DNA of 64,000 bases from UBA6168 sp964423205. GTDB taxonomy: Bacteria; Bacteroidota; Bacteroidia; Chitinophagales; Saprospiraceae. The position numbers and the translations under genes are program-made. Where the stretch lies: the NCBI GenBank assembly GCA_964423205.1, contig CAYRDX010000019.1, positions 1 to 64,000 on the forward strand, in the 5' to 3' direction. Of this stretch, positions 25,997 through 35,936 are shown piece by piece (position 1 is the first letter of the stretch; every line of letters begins with the position of its first letter). Below the pieces are notes generated by a model that saw only the letters and a list, made by a program, of their open reading frames with translations, did not search any database and was not told the origin of the DNA.

Positions 25997-27574
25997 ATGG
26001 TCAAAATTGTAGAAATAAAAGTCCTGCCTGCGGAAGCCAACAATCATAAACTGCTTCTCGAGAAGTGCGCTCAAAAATGTGGCTTACCACTTGACTCCAT
26101 TGACGATATTAGACTTTTAAAAAGATCAATTGATGCCAGAGGTCAACGCCCATTGATTCTTTTGCGGATTGAAGTCTATTCCGGTGAACAACCCAAACCC
26201 GAACCCGCGCTTCTTTCTTTTCTGCAGTCGGTTGCTGAAGCACTACCAGTCATTATCGTTGGTGCCGGACCAGCAGGATATTTTGCAGCTCTTGAACTGC
26301 TAGAACTTGGACTGAAACCCATCATTTTTGAACGAGGTAAGGATGTGCGAACCCGCCGCCGTGATTTGCGTGCCATTCAGCAATTTGGCATTATCCACCC
26401 GGATTCAAACTACTGTTTCGGTGAGGGAGGCGCAGGTGCTTATTCTGACGGCAAGTTGTACACCCGTTCCCACAAAAGAGGTGATATTGAAAAGGCATTG
26501 CGATTGCTGGTTGAGCATGGTGCAAGTGACGACATTCTTATTGATGCGCATCCTCATATCGGTTCCAATAAATTACCGAAAGTGGTAGCAAACATGAGGG
26601 AAACCATCCTCCAATTCGGAGGCGAAATCCATTTCGACTCCAAAGTCACTGATTTCCTTTTGGATGGAAACCAAATAACCGGCGTCACCATCAATGAAGC
26701 TCATGAATACAGAGCCAAAGCACTTATCCTGGCAACCGGCCATAGTGCACGGGATATTTACCAGTTGTGCCACACGAAAGGCATCACAATGGAGGCTAAG
26801 CCCTTTGCATTGGGTGTTCGTGCTGAGCACTCACAGGAGTTGATAGACAGCATTCAATACGGGCAATCGCCCCGAGAGGAACATTTGCCAGCAGCCAGTT
26901 ACAAGCTCGTCACGCAGGTTGGCAAAAGAGGGGTTTTCTCTTTTTGCGTATGTCCGGGAGGTTTAGTTGTGCCGGCAGCGACTGAACCTGGTGAATTAGT
27001 CGTCAACGGCATGTCAATGTCACGGCGAGATTCACCTTTTGCCAATTCCGGCATTGTCGTGCAGGTAGAGTTGGAAGATTTAGGCAAGTATCTCAATTCA
27101 GGTGTTTTCCAATCATTGGCCTTTCAATCGGAAGTGGAAAAAGCCATGTTTAATTATGGTGATGGAAGCCAAAAAGCACCTGCCCAAAAGTTGACTGATT
27201 TTGTATCTGCAAAACAATCCAGTTCTCTTAACCCAAGTTCTTACATCCCCGGGCTGCTCAGTGCGCCACTGCATAAACTATTACCAGATTTTATTTACGG
27301 GCATCTGAAACATGGATTTTTAAAATTTGGCAAGATGATGAAGGGTTACTTTACCGACGAAGCCAACGTTATTGCCACCGAAAGCCGTACTAGCGCACCC
27401 GTGAGAATTCAGCGTAACAGGGATACATTCATGCACATCGGGACCAGGGGCTTGTTTCCCTGCGGCGAAGGTGCCGGATATGCTGGTGGAATCATTTCCG
27501 CGGCCATGGATGGCCAAAATGTTGCGAAAGCGGTTAGCAGGTGGATGAGTGAAACATGTACATCAGAACAATGA
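25997..27574 (+). CDS. FAD-dependent dehydrogenase, COG2509 type
   Basis: A 525-residue flavoprotein. Residues ~1-75 form the small N-terminal domain common in this family, then PVIIVGAGPAGYFAALEL (about 83-100) binds FAD. IHPDSNYCFGEGGAGAYSDGKLYTRS and the terminal LFPCGEGAGYAGGIISAAMDGQNVAKAV complete the signature. The physiological substrate of the family is unknown. A TACCTTTG box (25982-25989) ends only 7 bases before the ATG, so the transcript may be nearly leaderless. The stop codon overlaps the next start in ATGA. Confidence 0.85.
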   Translation: MVKIVEIKVLPAEANNHKLLLEKCAQKCGLPLDSIDDIRLLKRSIDARGQRPLILLRIEVYSGEQPKPEPALLSFLQSVAEALPVIIVGAGPAGYFAALELLELGLKPIIFERGKDVRTRRRDLRAIQQFGIIHPDSNYCFGEGGAGAYSDGKLYTRSHKRGDIEKALRLLVEHGASDDILIDAHPHIGSNKLPKVVANMRETILQFGGEIHFDSKVTDFLLDGNQITGVTINEAHEYRAKALILATGHSARDIYQLCHTKGITMEAKPFALGVRAEHSQELIDSIQYGQSPREEHLPAASYKLVTQVGKRGVFSFCVCPGGLVVPAATEPGELVVNGMSMSRRDSPFANSGIVVQVELEDLGKYLNSGVFQSLAFQSEVEKAMFNYGDGSQKAPAQKLTDFVSAKQSSSLNPSSYIPGLLSAPLHKLLPDFIYGHLKHGFLKFGKMMKGYFTDEANVIATESRTSAPVRIQRNRDTFMHIGTRGLFPCGEGAGYAGGIISAAMDGQNVAKAVSRWMSETCTSEQ

Positions 27575-29325
27575 ATTATTCTGAACACACAAACGGCTTA
27601 CCAACTGACTTTATCAATAGGCAAAAATGGGTGATAGTCCTTTTTCTGGCTTTTGTACCTGTAGCTGTTTACCTACCCAGCTTGCATTTTGATTTCGTTT
27701 ATGACGATGCCGCCGTTCTGACTTCCAATTCGTTTGTGCAAAAAGGGACGGACGGAATTTATGAAATCTGGACAACCAGCTATTTCAAAGGTTATAGCGA
27801 AAACATGGACGCGAGAGCCTTTCGTCCTTTGCCATTGACCACGCTTGCGATTCAACGCGAGTTTTCAGGAAATAACCCCATGCCTTACCATGCTTTTAAT
27901 TTGCTGCTGTATGCCTTAACTGCCATAGTCCTTTATTGCTTACTGTCTGAAATATTTCGGGACAGAAGTCAAATCATACCCATATTAACTGCAATACTCT
28001 TCCTGCTCCACCCTATTCATGTCGAGGTCGTGGCTAATATCAAGAGCAGAGATACACTTTTAGGGTTTCTGAATTTCGCAACGGCAGCCTTTTTTCTTTT
28101 AAAGCATGCAGACTCCCGAAAAATTTTCTATCTCATTTTATCAGTGGCCTTCTATTTACTGGGCTTGTTTTCAAAAGAAGAGCTTATAAGTCTTGTAGCT
28201 GTTTTCCCATTACTTTTGTATTTCTTCCGAAATCAAACAATTAAAGCTGCCATTTCCGGGACTCTGTCCTTTTGGGGTGCACTGGTACTTTTTTTAATTA
28301 TCCGCTCTGTTGTTTTAGGTGGTATCAATGAAGGTGTAACCCTCACTGCCCTGGATAACTCCCTTCTTGCATCCAATGGCATTGGACAGCGAACTGCATC
28401 CACCATTCTGGCACTTGGGCATTATTTACTCAAAACGCTCATACCCCACCCATTGATATGTGATTACTCATTCTCCACCATACCATTGGTGAACTGGAAT
28501 GACTGGCGGGTGTATGTTTCAGCAACTGTCCACTTGTCGCTCACTGGCCTGGCTGTCTTTGGATTTCGTAAAAGAAAACCATACAGTTTTGCAATCCTGT
28601 TTTATTACATCTCGGTTTTCATTTTCAGCAGCATTGTTACTCCTAATGTCAGTGTGTACAACGACCGATTCCTGTACATACCCGTGCTTGGTACATGTTT
28701 ATTAGTCGCTATTTTCATCGAAGAATTGACAATAAACAGATTCGCTGGCTGGACAACAATTGGAGTAAAACCCGGAATGTTACTAATGCTGATCGTCAGC
28801 TTGATTTCAATTTTGGCCATTTACAAAATCAGCAAAGAGATGCCAGACTGGAAAAACGAACTAACCTTATTTGCTAATGATTCACGTTATGCTCCTTATA
28901 ATGCCCGCCTTCGAAAGAATTATGGAGGGGCTTTAACGCGCCTGGCAGTCAAAAACCAGGAATCTAATCCGCAGTTAAGCTTTTCATTAGCACAAAAAGC
29001 TATTGGAGAATTGGAAACGGCATTGGCATTAAATCATGAAATTCCGACAGGACATGTTTATCTGGGCATTTGCAAAATGCTGGTCAAGGACCTCGAAGGA
29101 GCAAAATTTGCATTGAAAAGCGCTTTAAAATTAAAGCCGGGTTATTACAGTGCGCTAACCAATTTAGCCAACGTGTATTACCGAAATGGCGAGTATGGAA
29201 AAGCAGCAGAAACCATTATGATGATTCCCGAACAAACCAGAAAAGAAGCAGATCGTTATCTACTTTCCATTTCCAAAAGAATGCACGGTGAGGCAGTAAC
29301 ATCCCAGGCAAAAGCCGAACGATAA
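27571..29325 (+). CDS. TMTC-like membrane protein with TPR repeats
   Basis: A 584-residue protein. I choose the ATG at 27571, which overlaps the previous stop as ATGA and implies translational coupling; an in-frame ATG at 27556 exists. About ten membrane segments occupy residues ~15-430, with LHFDFVYDDAAVLTSN and HPIHVEVVANIKSRDTLL typical of the TMTC/GT-C-like family. The C-terminal ~130 residues hold TPR units (GHVYLGICKMLVKDLEGAKFALKSALKLKPGY). In eukaryotes related proteins are O-mannosyltransferases; in bacteria the role is inferred only. Confidence 0.78.
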   Translation: MNYSEHTNGLPTDFINRQKWVIVLFLAFVPVAVYLPSLHFDFVYDDAAVLTSNSFVQKGTDGIYEIWTTSYFKGYSENMDARAFRPLPLTTLAIQREFSGNNPMPYHAFNLLLYALTAIVLYCLLSEIFRDRSQIIPILTAILFLLHPIHVEVVANIKSRDTLLGFLNFATAAFFLLKHADSRKIFYLILSVAFYLLGLFSKEELISLVAVFPLLLYFFRNQTIKAAISGTLSFWGALVLFLIIRSVVLGGINEGVTLTALDNSLLASNGIGQRTASTILALGHYLLKTLIPHPLICDYSFSTIPLVNWNDWRVYVSATVHLSLTGLAVFGFRKRKPYSFAILFYYISVFIFSSIVTPNVSVYNDRFLYIPVLGTCLLVAIFIEELTINRFAGWTTIGVKPGMLLMLIVSLISILAIYKISKEMPDWKNELTLFANDSRYAPYNARLRKNYGGALTRLAVKNQESNPQLSFSLAQKAIGELETALALNHEIPTGHVYLGICKMLVKDLEGAKFALKSALKLKPGYYSALTNLANVYYRNGEYGKAAETIMMIPEQTRKEADRYLLSISKRMHGEAVTSQAKAER

Positions 29326-29399
29326 GATAACACGCTTAAATCAAATCGCATTTTGCATTTTTGTGTGGTACACCTTCATTGACAAATAAAGAAAAGCAC

Positions 29400-30668
29400 A
29401 TGAAACGGACCTTAACTACCCTATTATTCGCATTAATTGTCGTTTTTGGAACAGCGCAGCAAAGCATTTCAAAAAATCAGCAACTGCAAGTTGCCAAAAG
29501 TCCTGTAGAGGTTGGCTTCATGCCAGATAGACTGGCAAGGATTGATGAAAATATCTCCGGTTGGATGGCAGATGGACGATTAAATGGCTGTGTGGTATTG
29601 ATAGTCAGAAACGGTAAAATCGCTTATCACAAGGCATTTGGTTACAATGATGTGGCAAAAAAAGATGCGCTTCGTACTGACCACATTTTCAGAATCGCCT
29701 CCCAAACTAAAGCGATAACCAGCGCTGCAGTGATGATGCTTTATGAGGAAGGTAAATTCCTGCTCGACGACCCCATCTCTTTATACATTCCTGAATTTGC
29801 AAAACAACAGGTCTTGGAGAGTTTTAACGAGGCCGATACCACTTATTCAACTGTTCCTGCAAAATCGGAAGTTACTATCCGCCAACTCCTGACTCATACA
29901 GCGGGACTTGGGTACCCGGGGATAGGCACCAGGGAGGCCCGTGCCATCTACGCAAAAGGTAATGTATCATCCGGTATCGGCGTGGAACCCGGACGATTGC
30001 TGGCGGATGATGTAAAAAGAATAGCCAGGTTACCACTCATGCACCAACCGGGTGAAAAATTCACCTATGGTTACAACATCGACGTTTTGGGATACCTCGT
30101 GGAAGTGGTGTCAGGAATGAGCCTTGACCAGTTTTTTAAAAAGAGAATTTTTGAACCTTTGGGGATGAACGACACTTATTTCTTTTTGCCAAAGGAAAAG
30201 CAAAACCGCCTTGTTAACCTGTTTGAGGAAAAACAGAGAAAACTTTCAGTGGCTACAAACCTTGATTATCCGCTTACAGATGGGACTTACTTTTCTGGCG
30301 GAGCAGGTCTGTCCTCTACCGCACTGGATTATGCCAAGTTTTTGCGAATGATGCTGAATGAGGGTGAATACAATGGTAAGCGGCTTTTATCCCGTCATAC
30401 GGTGCGCCTAATGACTATGAATCAAATCGGGGACTTATTCAACGGCAACAACAAATTCGGATTGGGTTTCGGAGTGATTGAAGAAAAAGGCAGCACTTTA
30501 TTACCAACACCCAAAGGCGTATATGAATGGGGTGGTGCATTTTCAACTACCTATTGGGCTGACCCGACTGAAAACCTCGTAGGAATTATTTACAGGCAAC
30601 TCTGGGGTACCACACAACGTGAAATTCCAAATAAATTCAAAGTTCTGGTTTATCAGTCTTTAAAATAA
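29400..30668 (+). CDS. Beta-lactamase-family serine hydrolase
   Basis: A 422-residue exported protein from the ATG at 29400, beginning with a signal peptide (MKRTLTTLLFALIVVFGTAQQ). The nucleophile motif SQTK is at residues 101-104 and YGYN in the middle supplies the YxN motif; GGAGLSSTALDYAKF and EWGGAFSTTYW follow. It belongs to the class C beta-lactamase/DD-peptidase/EstB-like group. The real substrate may be peptidoglycan peptides or esters; the fold alone does not imply antibiotic resistance. Confidence 0.85.
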   Translation: MKRTLTTLLFALIVVFGTAQQSISKNQQLQVAKSPVEVGFMPDRLARIDENISGWMADGRLNGCVVLIVRNGKIAYHKAFGYNDVAKKDALRTDHIFRIASQTKAITSAAVMMLYEEGKFLLDDPISLYIPEFAKQQVLESFNEADTTYSTVPAKSEVTIRQLLTHTAGLGYPGIGTREARAIYAKGNVSSGIGVEPGRLLADDVKRIARLPLMHQPGEKFTYGYNIDVLGYLVEVVSGMSLDQFFKKRIFEPLGMNDTYFFLPKEKQNRLVNLFEEKQRKLSVATNLDYPLTDGTYFSGGAGLSSTALDYAKFLRMMLNEGEYNGKRLLSRHTVRLMTMNQIGDLFNGNNKFGLGFGVIEEKGSTLLPTPKGVYEWGGAFSTTYWADPTENLVGIIYRQLWGTTQREIPNKFKVLVYQSLK

Positions 30669-30672
30669 GAAT

Positions 30673-31113
30673 TCAGAAGAGGAAAGTCTGCTCTTTGTAA
30701 AATGGCGTGCCATCTCCCTGCCAGTCGATTTTCACCGTCCATTTTCCCGGAGTAAACCGGGTAAGGTCAAACCCCATTATATTTTCACTATTGACTTCGA
30801 TGCCAGAAGTAACGTCTTTCGATTTATCGTCTGCACGGTAGAACCAAACCGTGCCTGTGACTGAAGTAAAGTCCTTCGGGAATTCCAAAGTCAAAGTTTG
30901 TTTGGTTGCATCAAGCGTTAATTCAAGGTCCTTAGCCAGTTTACTGGTATTGGAGAGTTTATCAATATGCGTCTGATATTGAAGGTCTTTGTCGTAGTAA
31001 TCATCAACAACAAGGCTATTGTCGAGTGTTTTGGAATACATGACCATCACAACCATGATGATGGCAAATGAGATGTAAAAGATGGCTATTCCACTACCCC
31101 AGTTGAGTTTCAT
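30673..31113 (-). CDS. ccoH: FixH/CcoH-family protein
   Basis: A 146-residue protein with one N-terminal membrane helix (GIAIFYISFAIIMVVMVMYS) followed by DNSLVVDDYYDKDLQYQTHIDK and a periplasmic beta-domain, the FixH pattern. It is the last gene of the cbb3 oxidase cluster, 23 bases after ccoG. FixH/CcoH helps assemble or stabilise cbb3-type cytochrome oxidase. The convergent hydrolase ends 4 bases beyond it. Confidence 0.87.
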   Translation of the reverse strand: MKLNWGSGIAIFYISFAIIMVVMVMYSKTLDNSLVVDDYYDKDLQYQTHIDKLSNTSKLAKDLELTLDATKQTLTLEFPKDFTSVTGTVWFYRADDKSKDVTSGIEVNSENIMGFDLTRFTPGKWTVKIDWQGDGTPFYKEQTFLF

Positions 31114-31136
31114 TTCTCGTTGATTAAAAAACTAAA

Positions 31137-32561
31137 TTAACGGATGGGCCCAAGGAAATTGGTTTTGGCCTTTTCTATCAATTTGTCACCTGAATACACC
31201 TCCAACTCTAATTTTGTTTTGTGGCCATCGACTTCATTCAATGGCAAATCGATAAAAAATATGCCTTTTACATGCCCATTTTTGGGTGCAATTACATTAA
31301 CCTGCTGCCCAACCAGACGGATGTTGGCATTTTTTCCAACTATACGAAAACTCAGGTTTTCGATATCCTTCGATGTTTTATTGATGACTTCCCAATTGTA
31401 CAAATTGCTCAATGTATTATCATCCACTTTCTGGAAGAGTTGGCCGGGTGTACGCAAAATGACAGCTTCGACCTGGGTCCTCGTTGCAAACAAAAATGCC
31501 TGAAGCGTAATCAGAGCAAGCAGAACCGCAGTGTATCCCAAAACACGGGGAGTAAAAATCTTCCTTACACCATCTTCGACTCCCTTCTGACTGTCATACC
31601 TGATTAGACCTTTTGGCCTGTCTACTTTTACCATCACTTCATCACAGGCATCGATGCAGGCAGTGCAATTGACACATTCGAGTTGGGTACCATTGCGAAT
31701 GTCTATTCCCGTTGGGCATACCTGTACGCATAAATTGCAATCCACGCAATCACCACGCACCTGTGCCTCCTGGGTTTTTGCACTCTTCCGGATTTTCCCG
31801 CGTGGTTCACCCCGGATAAAGTCATAAATCACCACAATGGATTCTGGCACCAATAATACACCCTGTAATCGTCCGTAAGGACAAATTGTGGTACAAACTT
31901 GTTCCCTGAGAAAGGCAAATACGCCATAAAACAATCCTGAAAAAATAATCATGGCGATAAAACCAACTATATGTTCGCTGATTGGATCACCCATGATCTT
32001 TATTACCTCATCCACACCAATAATGTAGCTAAGAAAAGTGTTGGACACTATTACTGCTATCGCAAAAAATATCGCGTGTTTCAGCGTTTTTTTGAAAATC
32101 TTCCCGTTGGTCCAGCCGGATTGGTCCAGTTTTCTTTGCTGATTAGCATCCCCTTCAATCCAGTATTCAATCCTTCGGAACACCATCTCCATAAAGACGG
32201 TTTGGGGGCACACCCAACCGCAAAACAATCGGCCATAAACAACCGTAAAGAGCACGATAAACACCATCAGTGTTACCATTGCTAATGCAAACAAATGGAT
32301 ATCCTGAGGTGTAAATACAATTCCAAAGATGATGAATTTGGCCTCCAATACATTGAATAACATCAATGGTTCGCCGCCAATCTTAATAAATGGAGCGCCG
32401 AAAAGGAAAAGAAGCATGAGCCAGGAGGCCCATTTCCTGGCATTGTAAAACCGGCCTCTTGGCTTTTTCGGATAAATCCAGATTCTCCTGCCTTCCTTAT
32501 CTACCGTTGCTAATTTATCGCGGTATTCTTCTGTAATGTTTTCTGTTTTTATGTCAGTCAT
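31137..32561 (-). CDS. ccoG: Cytochrome c oxidase accessory protein CcoG (FixG/RdxA)
   Basis: A 474-residue inner-membrane iron-sulfur protein. Early helices are followed by YGRLFCGWVCPQTVFMEMVFRRIE and a CTTICPYGRLQG segment. GDCVDCNLCVQVCPTGIDIR and LECVNCTACIDACDEVM are two CxxCxxCxxxC sites for [4Fe-4S] clusters. A C-terminal Ig-like FixG domain follows. Family members reduce Cu(II) for delivery to cbb3 oxidase. It lies between ccoP and ccoH. Confidence 0.95.
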   Translation of the reverse strand: MTDIKTENITEEYRDKLATVDKEGRRIWIYPKKPRGRFYNARKWASWLMLLFLFGAPFIKIGGEPLMLFNVLEAKFIIFGIVFTPQDIHLFALAMVTLMVFIVLFTVVYGRLFCGWVCPQTVFMEMVFRRIEYWIEGDANQQRKLDQSGWTNGKIFKKTLKHAIFFAIAVIVSNTFLSYIIGVDEVIKIMGDPISEHIVGFIAMIIFSGLFYGVFAFLREQVCTTICPYGRLQGVLLVPESIVVIYDFIRGEPRGKIRKSAKTQEAQVRGDCVDCNLCVQVCPTGIDIRNGTQLECVNCTACIDACDEVMVKVDRPKGLIRYDSQKGVEDGVRKIFTPRVLGYTAVLLALITLQAFLFATRTQVEAVILRTPGQLFQKVDDNTLSNLYNWEVINKTSKDIENLSFRIVGKNANIRLVGQQVNVIAPKNGHVKGIFFIDLPLNEVDGHKTKLELEVYSGDKLIEKAKTNFLGPIR

Positions 32562-32599
32562 GAATGCGGAACATTTATAAACCCGCCCAAGCTATTAAG

Positions 32600-33562
32600 T
32601 TATTGCGTCTTTTGAGGTTCCGCGGCTGTCGTCTTAGTTGTGTCCTGTACAGCGCTGGTATCTGCTGCCGGAGCTTCAGGGATCCATAAATCACCTTGTG
32701 GAGCTTTGGGATTAGGTGGATTACTTCCCTGTAGGGATAATATATAACTGGATACGAGTTGCATATCACTTGGTCTGATAATGCTCTTCCAGGGCTGCAT
32801 ACCCTTTTCAATTACTCCATCACTTATAATTGTGAAAACATTTTTCATACTTCCGCCATGAAGCCAATACTCATCTGTCAGATTTGGACCGATAATATTC
32901 CCTTCACCATTGTTACCGTGACAAGCAACGCAATTCGCCATATATACGGCTTTCCCTGCTTCCAGGTCTTCAGGACTGGTCTGTTGAACAACATTATCCG
33001 CATTGATATTATCGGCTTGCAATGCTTTATAGGCTTCAATAGAAGCAGTAGCTTTTTCGACAGAAATTGTGTATTCCTGAATAAGGTCAGGCCCACCGGC
33101 TATGTGATAATAACCCATGTAAACCGCCGAGAAAATGATGGTCACATAGAACATCCAAAGCCACCATGGTGGCAGACGGTTATCCAACTCTTTGATTCCA
33201 TCATAGTTGTGGTCAAGTAAGATATCTTTTTCTTGCTCGACAGGTACTGCCTTTGTCATGTACTTCTCAAGTCGTTTCCATACAGATGGCTGAGGCTGGC
33301 GAAAGGCCTCAACTATTTCTTCAATTCCTTTTTCTTTGAGCAACTTTAACTCTTCCAGCCTGGCCATGGCATTGAAAAGGCGCACCACTGCAAACAATGC
33401 CATTAATACAACAATACCTCCAACCACCAGGGTTAAGTTACCGATGACTCCTTCCCAGAAGTTAGGTTCCGGAACAACTGGCGTTGCTTCCTGTGCAAAA
33501 CTGACAACAGCTGACAACATTACCGGGAGGACCAGAATCAGTTTACTGAATATATTTTTCAT
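32600..33562 (-). CDS. ccoP: cbb3-type oxidase subunit III, monohaem CcoP
   Basis: A 320-residue protein with an N-terminal signal or anchor, a membrane helix (LVVGGIVVLMALFAVVRLFNAM), then LDHNYDGIKELDNRLPPWWLWMFYVTIIFSAVYMGYYH, the CcoP core. One haem c site is visible, NCVACHGNNGEG; the classical diheme CcoP has two. The C-terminus is a proline- and threonine-rich tail. It passes electrons from soluble cytochrome to CcoO/CcoN. It follows ccoQ by 36 bases. Confidence 0.92.
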   Translation of the reverse strand: MKNIFSKLILVLPVMLSAVVSFAQEATPVVPEPNFWEGVIGNLTLVVGGIVVLMALFAVVRLFNAMARLEELKLLKEKGIEEIVEAFRQPQPSVWKRLEKYMTKAVPVEQEKDILLDHNYDGIKELDNRLPPWWLWMFYVTIIFSAVYMGYYHIAGGPDLIQEYTISVEKATASIEAYKALQADNINADNVVQQTSPEDLEAGKAVYMANCVACHGNNGEGNIIGPNLTDEYWLHGGSMKNVFTIISDGVIEKGMQPWKSIIRPSDMQLVSSYILSLQGSNPPNPKAPQGDLWIPEAPAADTSAVQDTTKTTAAEPQKTQ

Positions 33563-33598
33563 AACAGGTAGTTATTCGATTTAAAGTTTTGTTTTGAA

Positions 33599-33763
33599 TT
33601 AATCATCTTCATCCAAAGGCAGATTCGACATTTTGTCGAGAAATTCCTTTTTCCTGGTCAGAATCCAAATGGATGTAATGACAAAAACTGCGAAGAAAAC
33701 CACGAGAAGCCCTGAGGCCAGCCAATTCAGATTTTCAACCGATTGAAGAATATACTTGAACAT
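33599..33763 (-). CDS. ccoQ: CcoQ-like small membrane subunit
   Basis: A 54-residue frame from ATG 33763 to TAA 33599, not in standard long-ORF lists. It encodes MFKYILQSVENLNWLASGLL, a hydrophobic helix (VVFFAVFVITSIWIL), a basic stop-transfer TRKKEF and an acidic end DEDD. Size, single helix and position between ccoNO and ccoP match CcoQ/FixQ, which stabilises the CcoP association. Confidence 0.82.
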   Translation of the reverse strand: MFKYILQSVENLNWLASGLLVVFFAVFVITSIWILTRKKEFLDKMSNLPLDEDD

Positions 33764-33787
33764 CTTTTCAATTAATAATTTGCACTA

Positions 33788-35926
33788 TTATTTTTTGGTG
33801 ATGGAAGCTTCGTGATCCACCCCAAGTTTTTGCAGGAATGCTATCAAAGCCACTATTTCCTTGTTTTCAACATTTTCCTGCATGACTCCTTCAGCTTTTA
33901 GAGCTTTAGCAATCCTTCCAGCTTGAACTCTAAGGTCATCCACGGCAATAGCATCATAGCCCTCCTGATACGGAGTTCCAAGCATACGCAAAGCGCGTAT
34001 CTTAGCTGGAGTACCAGATACATCCAGGTCATTTATGGCAAGCCAAGGATAAGGAGGCATTATAGAACCGGGAGATGTACTGCGCGGGTCAATCATGTGA
34101 TTGTAATGCCAGCTATCTGATTTTTTCATCTTTCCTACGCCTGAACGAGCGAGATCCGGCCCATTGCGTTTTGAACCCCATAGGAAAGGCCTGTCATAGA
34201 TAAACTCACCGGATTTGGAATATTCACCATAGCGCTCAGTTTCGAAGCGAAGTGGGCGAACCATTTGAGAATGGCATCCCATACAACCCTCCCGAACGTA
34301 TATGTCGCGTCCTTCCAGTTCCAGTGGCGTATAAGGTTTAACAGTTTCTATTTTCGGTGTATTTTCGTCAACCACCGCCATAGGTACAATCTGAACGATA
34401 CCACCTATTGAAACTACCACAAGGCTGATAACCAACATCTGAATAGGACGACTCTCTATCCAACGGTGCCAGTGTTCGCTTTTATGTGTAACGTAGGTAA
34501 CTCTTGCAGGTGCCTCAGCAGCCTCATTGGCTTCGAGTTTGCCCTGGCCCGCTGTCTTGAGAATGTTATAAATAGCCAGGATAATACCGGCGATGTACAT
34601 TAATCCACCAAAAGCCCTTATGGCGTACATTGGCGCCAGTTGGGTTACCGTCTCCAGGAAGTTCGGATACACCAGGAATCCGTCTGGCGTAAAGGCCCGC
34701 CACATGAGGTTTTGAACAACAGCTCCCCAATACATTGGAATAGCGTAGAAAATAATACCCAGAGTTCCTAACCAGAAATGGATGTTGGCGATTTTTGTGG
34801 AAAACAATTGGGTCTTGAAAATTCTCGGTATCAACCAATACAAAATTCCAAAGGTCAACATACCGTTCCAACCCAAAGCACCGATATGTACGTGTCCGAT
34901 TGTCCAGTCTGAATAGTGCGTTACAGCATTCCAGCTTTTTATGGACATCATTGGGCCTTCGAATGTGGACATACCATAAGCAGTCACGGCCACAACCATA
35001 AATTTCAAAATAGGATCGGTTCTGACTTTATCCCATGCACCACGCAGAGTGAGCAAACCGTTGAGCATACCACCCCAAGAGGGAGCAATCAACATCAGCG
35101 AAAACACCATACCTAAGGACTGAACCCAATTAGGTAGCGAAGTATACAGCAAGTGGTGAGGGCCTGCCCAGATGTAAATAAAAATCAATGCCCAAAAGTG
35201 AATAATAGAAAGCCGGTAAGAGTATACAGGACGATTAGCGGCTTTAGGAAGGAAGTAATACATCAATCCGAGATAGGATGTAGTGAGGAAAAATCCTACG
35301 GCATTGTGAGCATACCACCATTGGACCAAGGCCTCCTGGACACCTGCAAAAACACCATACGCATGCCCCAAACTTGTGGGAATGGCTATATTCCTGACTA
35401 CATGCAACATGGTAATAGTAATCCAGGTAGCGATGTAAAACCATATTGCAACGTATAAATGCTCCTCACGTCTTTTCAGGATGGTTCCAAACATGTTGAT
35501 GCCAAAAACGACCCAAACCAATGCAATAGCAACATCGATTGGCCATACCAGTTCCGCATACTCGCCACTGCTGGTAACGCCAAGCGGGAGTGTAAGAGCC
35601 GCACTGACTATGATAAGTTGCCAGCCCCAAAAGTGAATATTGCTCAACACATCACTGAACATCCTTGCTTTCAACAGGCGTTGCAAAGAGTAATATACTC
35701 CCATAAAAATGCCATTACCCACGAAAGCGAAAATCACAGCATTGGTATGCAATGGACGTAAACGGCCAAAGGTTAACCAGGGAATTTCAAAATTCATTAC
35801 AGGGAAGACGAGTTGCAGGGCTATCACCAAGCCTACAAGCATACCAACAATTCCCCAAAGCATCGTCGCATAAGAGAATTTCTTTACGATGGAATTGTCG
35901 TAGTGAAATCGTTCTAAAGATGTCAT
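33788..35926 (-). CDS. ccoNO: Fused cbb3-type cytochrome c oxidase subunits I and II
   Basis: A 712-residue fusion. Residues 1 to ~480 are CcoN, with about 12 membrane helices, including RPLHTNAVIFAFVGNGIF, QWWYAHNAVGFFLT and HVHIGALGWNGMLTFGILY carrying the haem b/haem b3 and CuB histidines. Residues ~510-712 are CcoO: one helix followed by REGCMGCHSQMVRPLRFE, with a single CxxCH haem c site, and GPDLARSGVGKM. The fusion is common in Bacteroidota. It is the catalytic core reducing oxygen at low concentration. It lies 10 bases after ccoS. Confidence 0.95.
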   Translation of the reverse strand: MTSLERFHYDNSIVKKFSYATMLWGIVGMLVGLVIALQLVFPVMNFEIPWLTFGRLRPLHTNAVIFAFVGNGIFMGVYYSLQRLLKARMFSDVLSNIHFWGWQLIIVSAALTLPLGVTSSGEYAELVWPIDVAIALVWVVFGINMFGTILKRREEHLYVAIWFYIATWITITMLHVVRNIAIPTSLGHAYGVFAGVQEALVQWWYAHNAVGFFLTTSYLGLMYYFLPKAANRPVYSYRLSIIHFWALIFIYIWAGPHHLLYTSLPNWVQSLGMVFSLMLIAPSWGGMLNGLLTLRGAWDKVRTDPILKFMVVAVTAYGMSTFEGPMMSIKSWNAVTHYSDWTIGHVHIGALGWNGMLTFGILYWLIPRIFKTQLFSTKIANIHFWLGTLGIIFYAIPMYWGAVVQNLMWRAFTPDGFLVYPNFLETVTQLAPMYAIRAFGGLMYIAGIILAIYNILKTAGQGKLEANEAAEAPARVTYVTHKSEHWHRWIESRPIQMLVISLVVVSIGGIVQIVPMAVVDENTPKIETVKPYTPLELEGRDIYVREGCMGCHSQMVRPLRFETERYGEYSKSGEFIYDRPFLWGSKRNGPDLARSGVGKMKKSDSWHYNHMIDPRSTSPGSIMPPYPWLAINDLDVSGTPAKIRALRMLGTPYQEGYDAIAVDDLRVQAGRIAKALKAEGVMQENVENKEIVALIAFLQKLGVDHEASITKK

Positions 35927-35936
35927 GTTTTACTTG

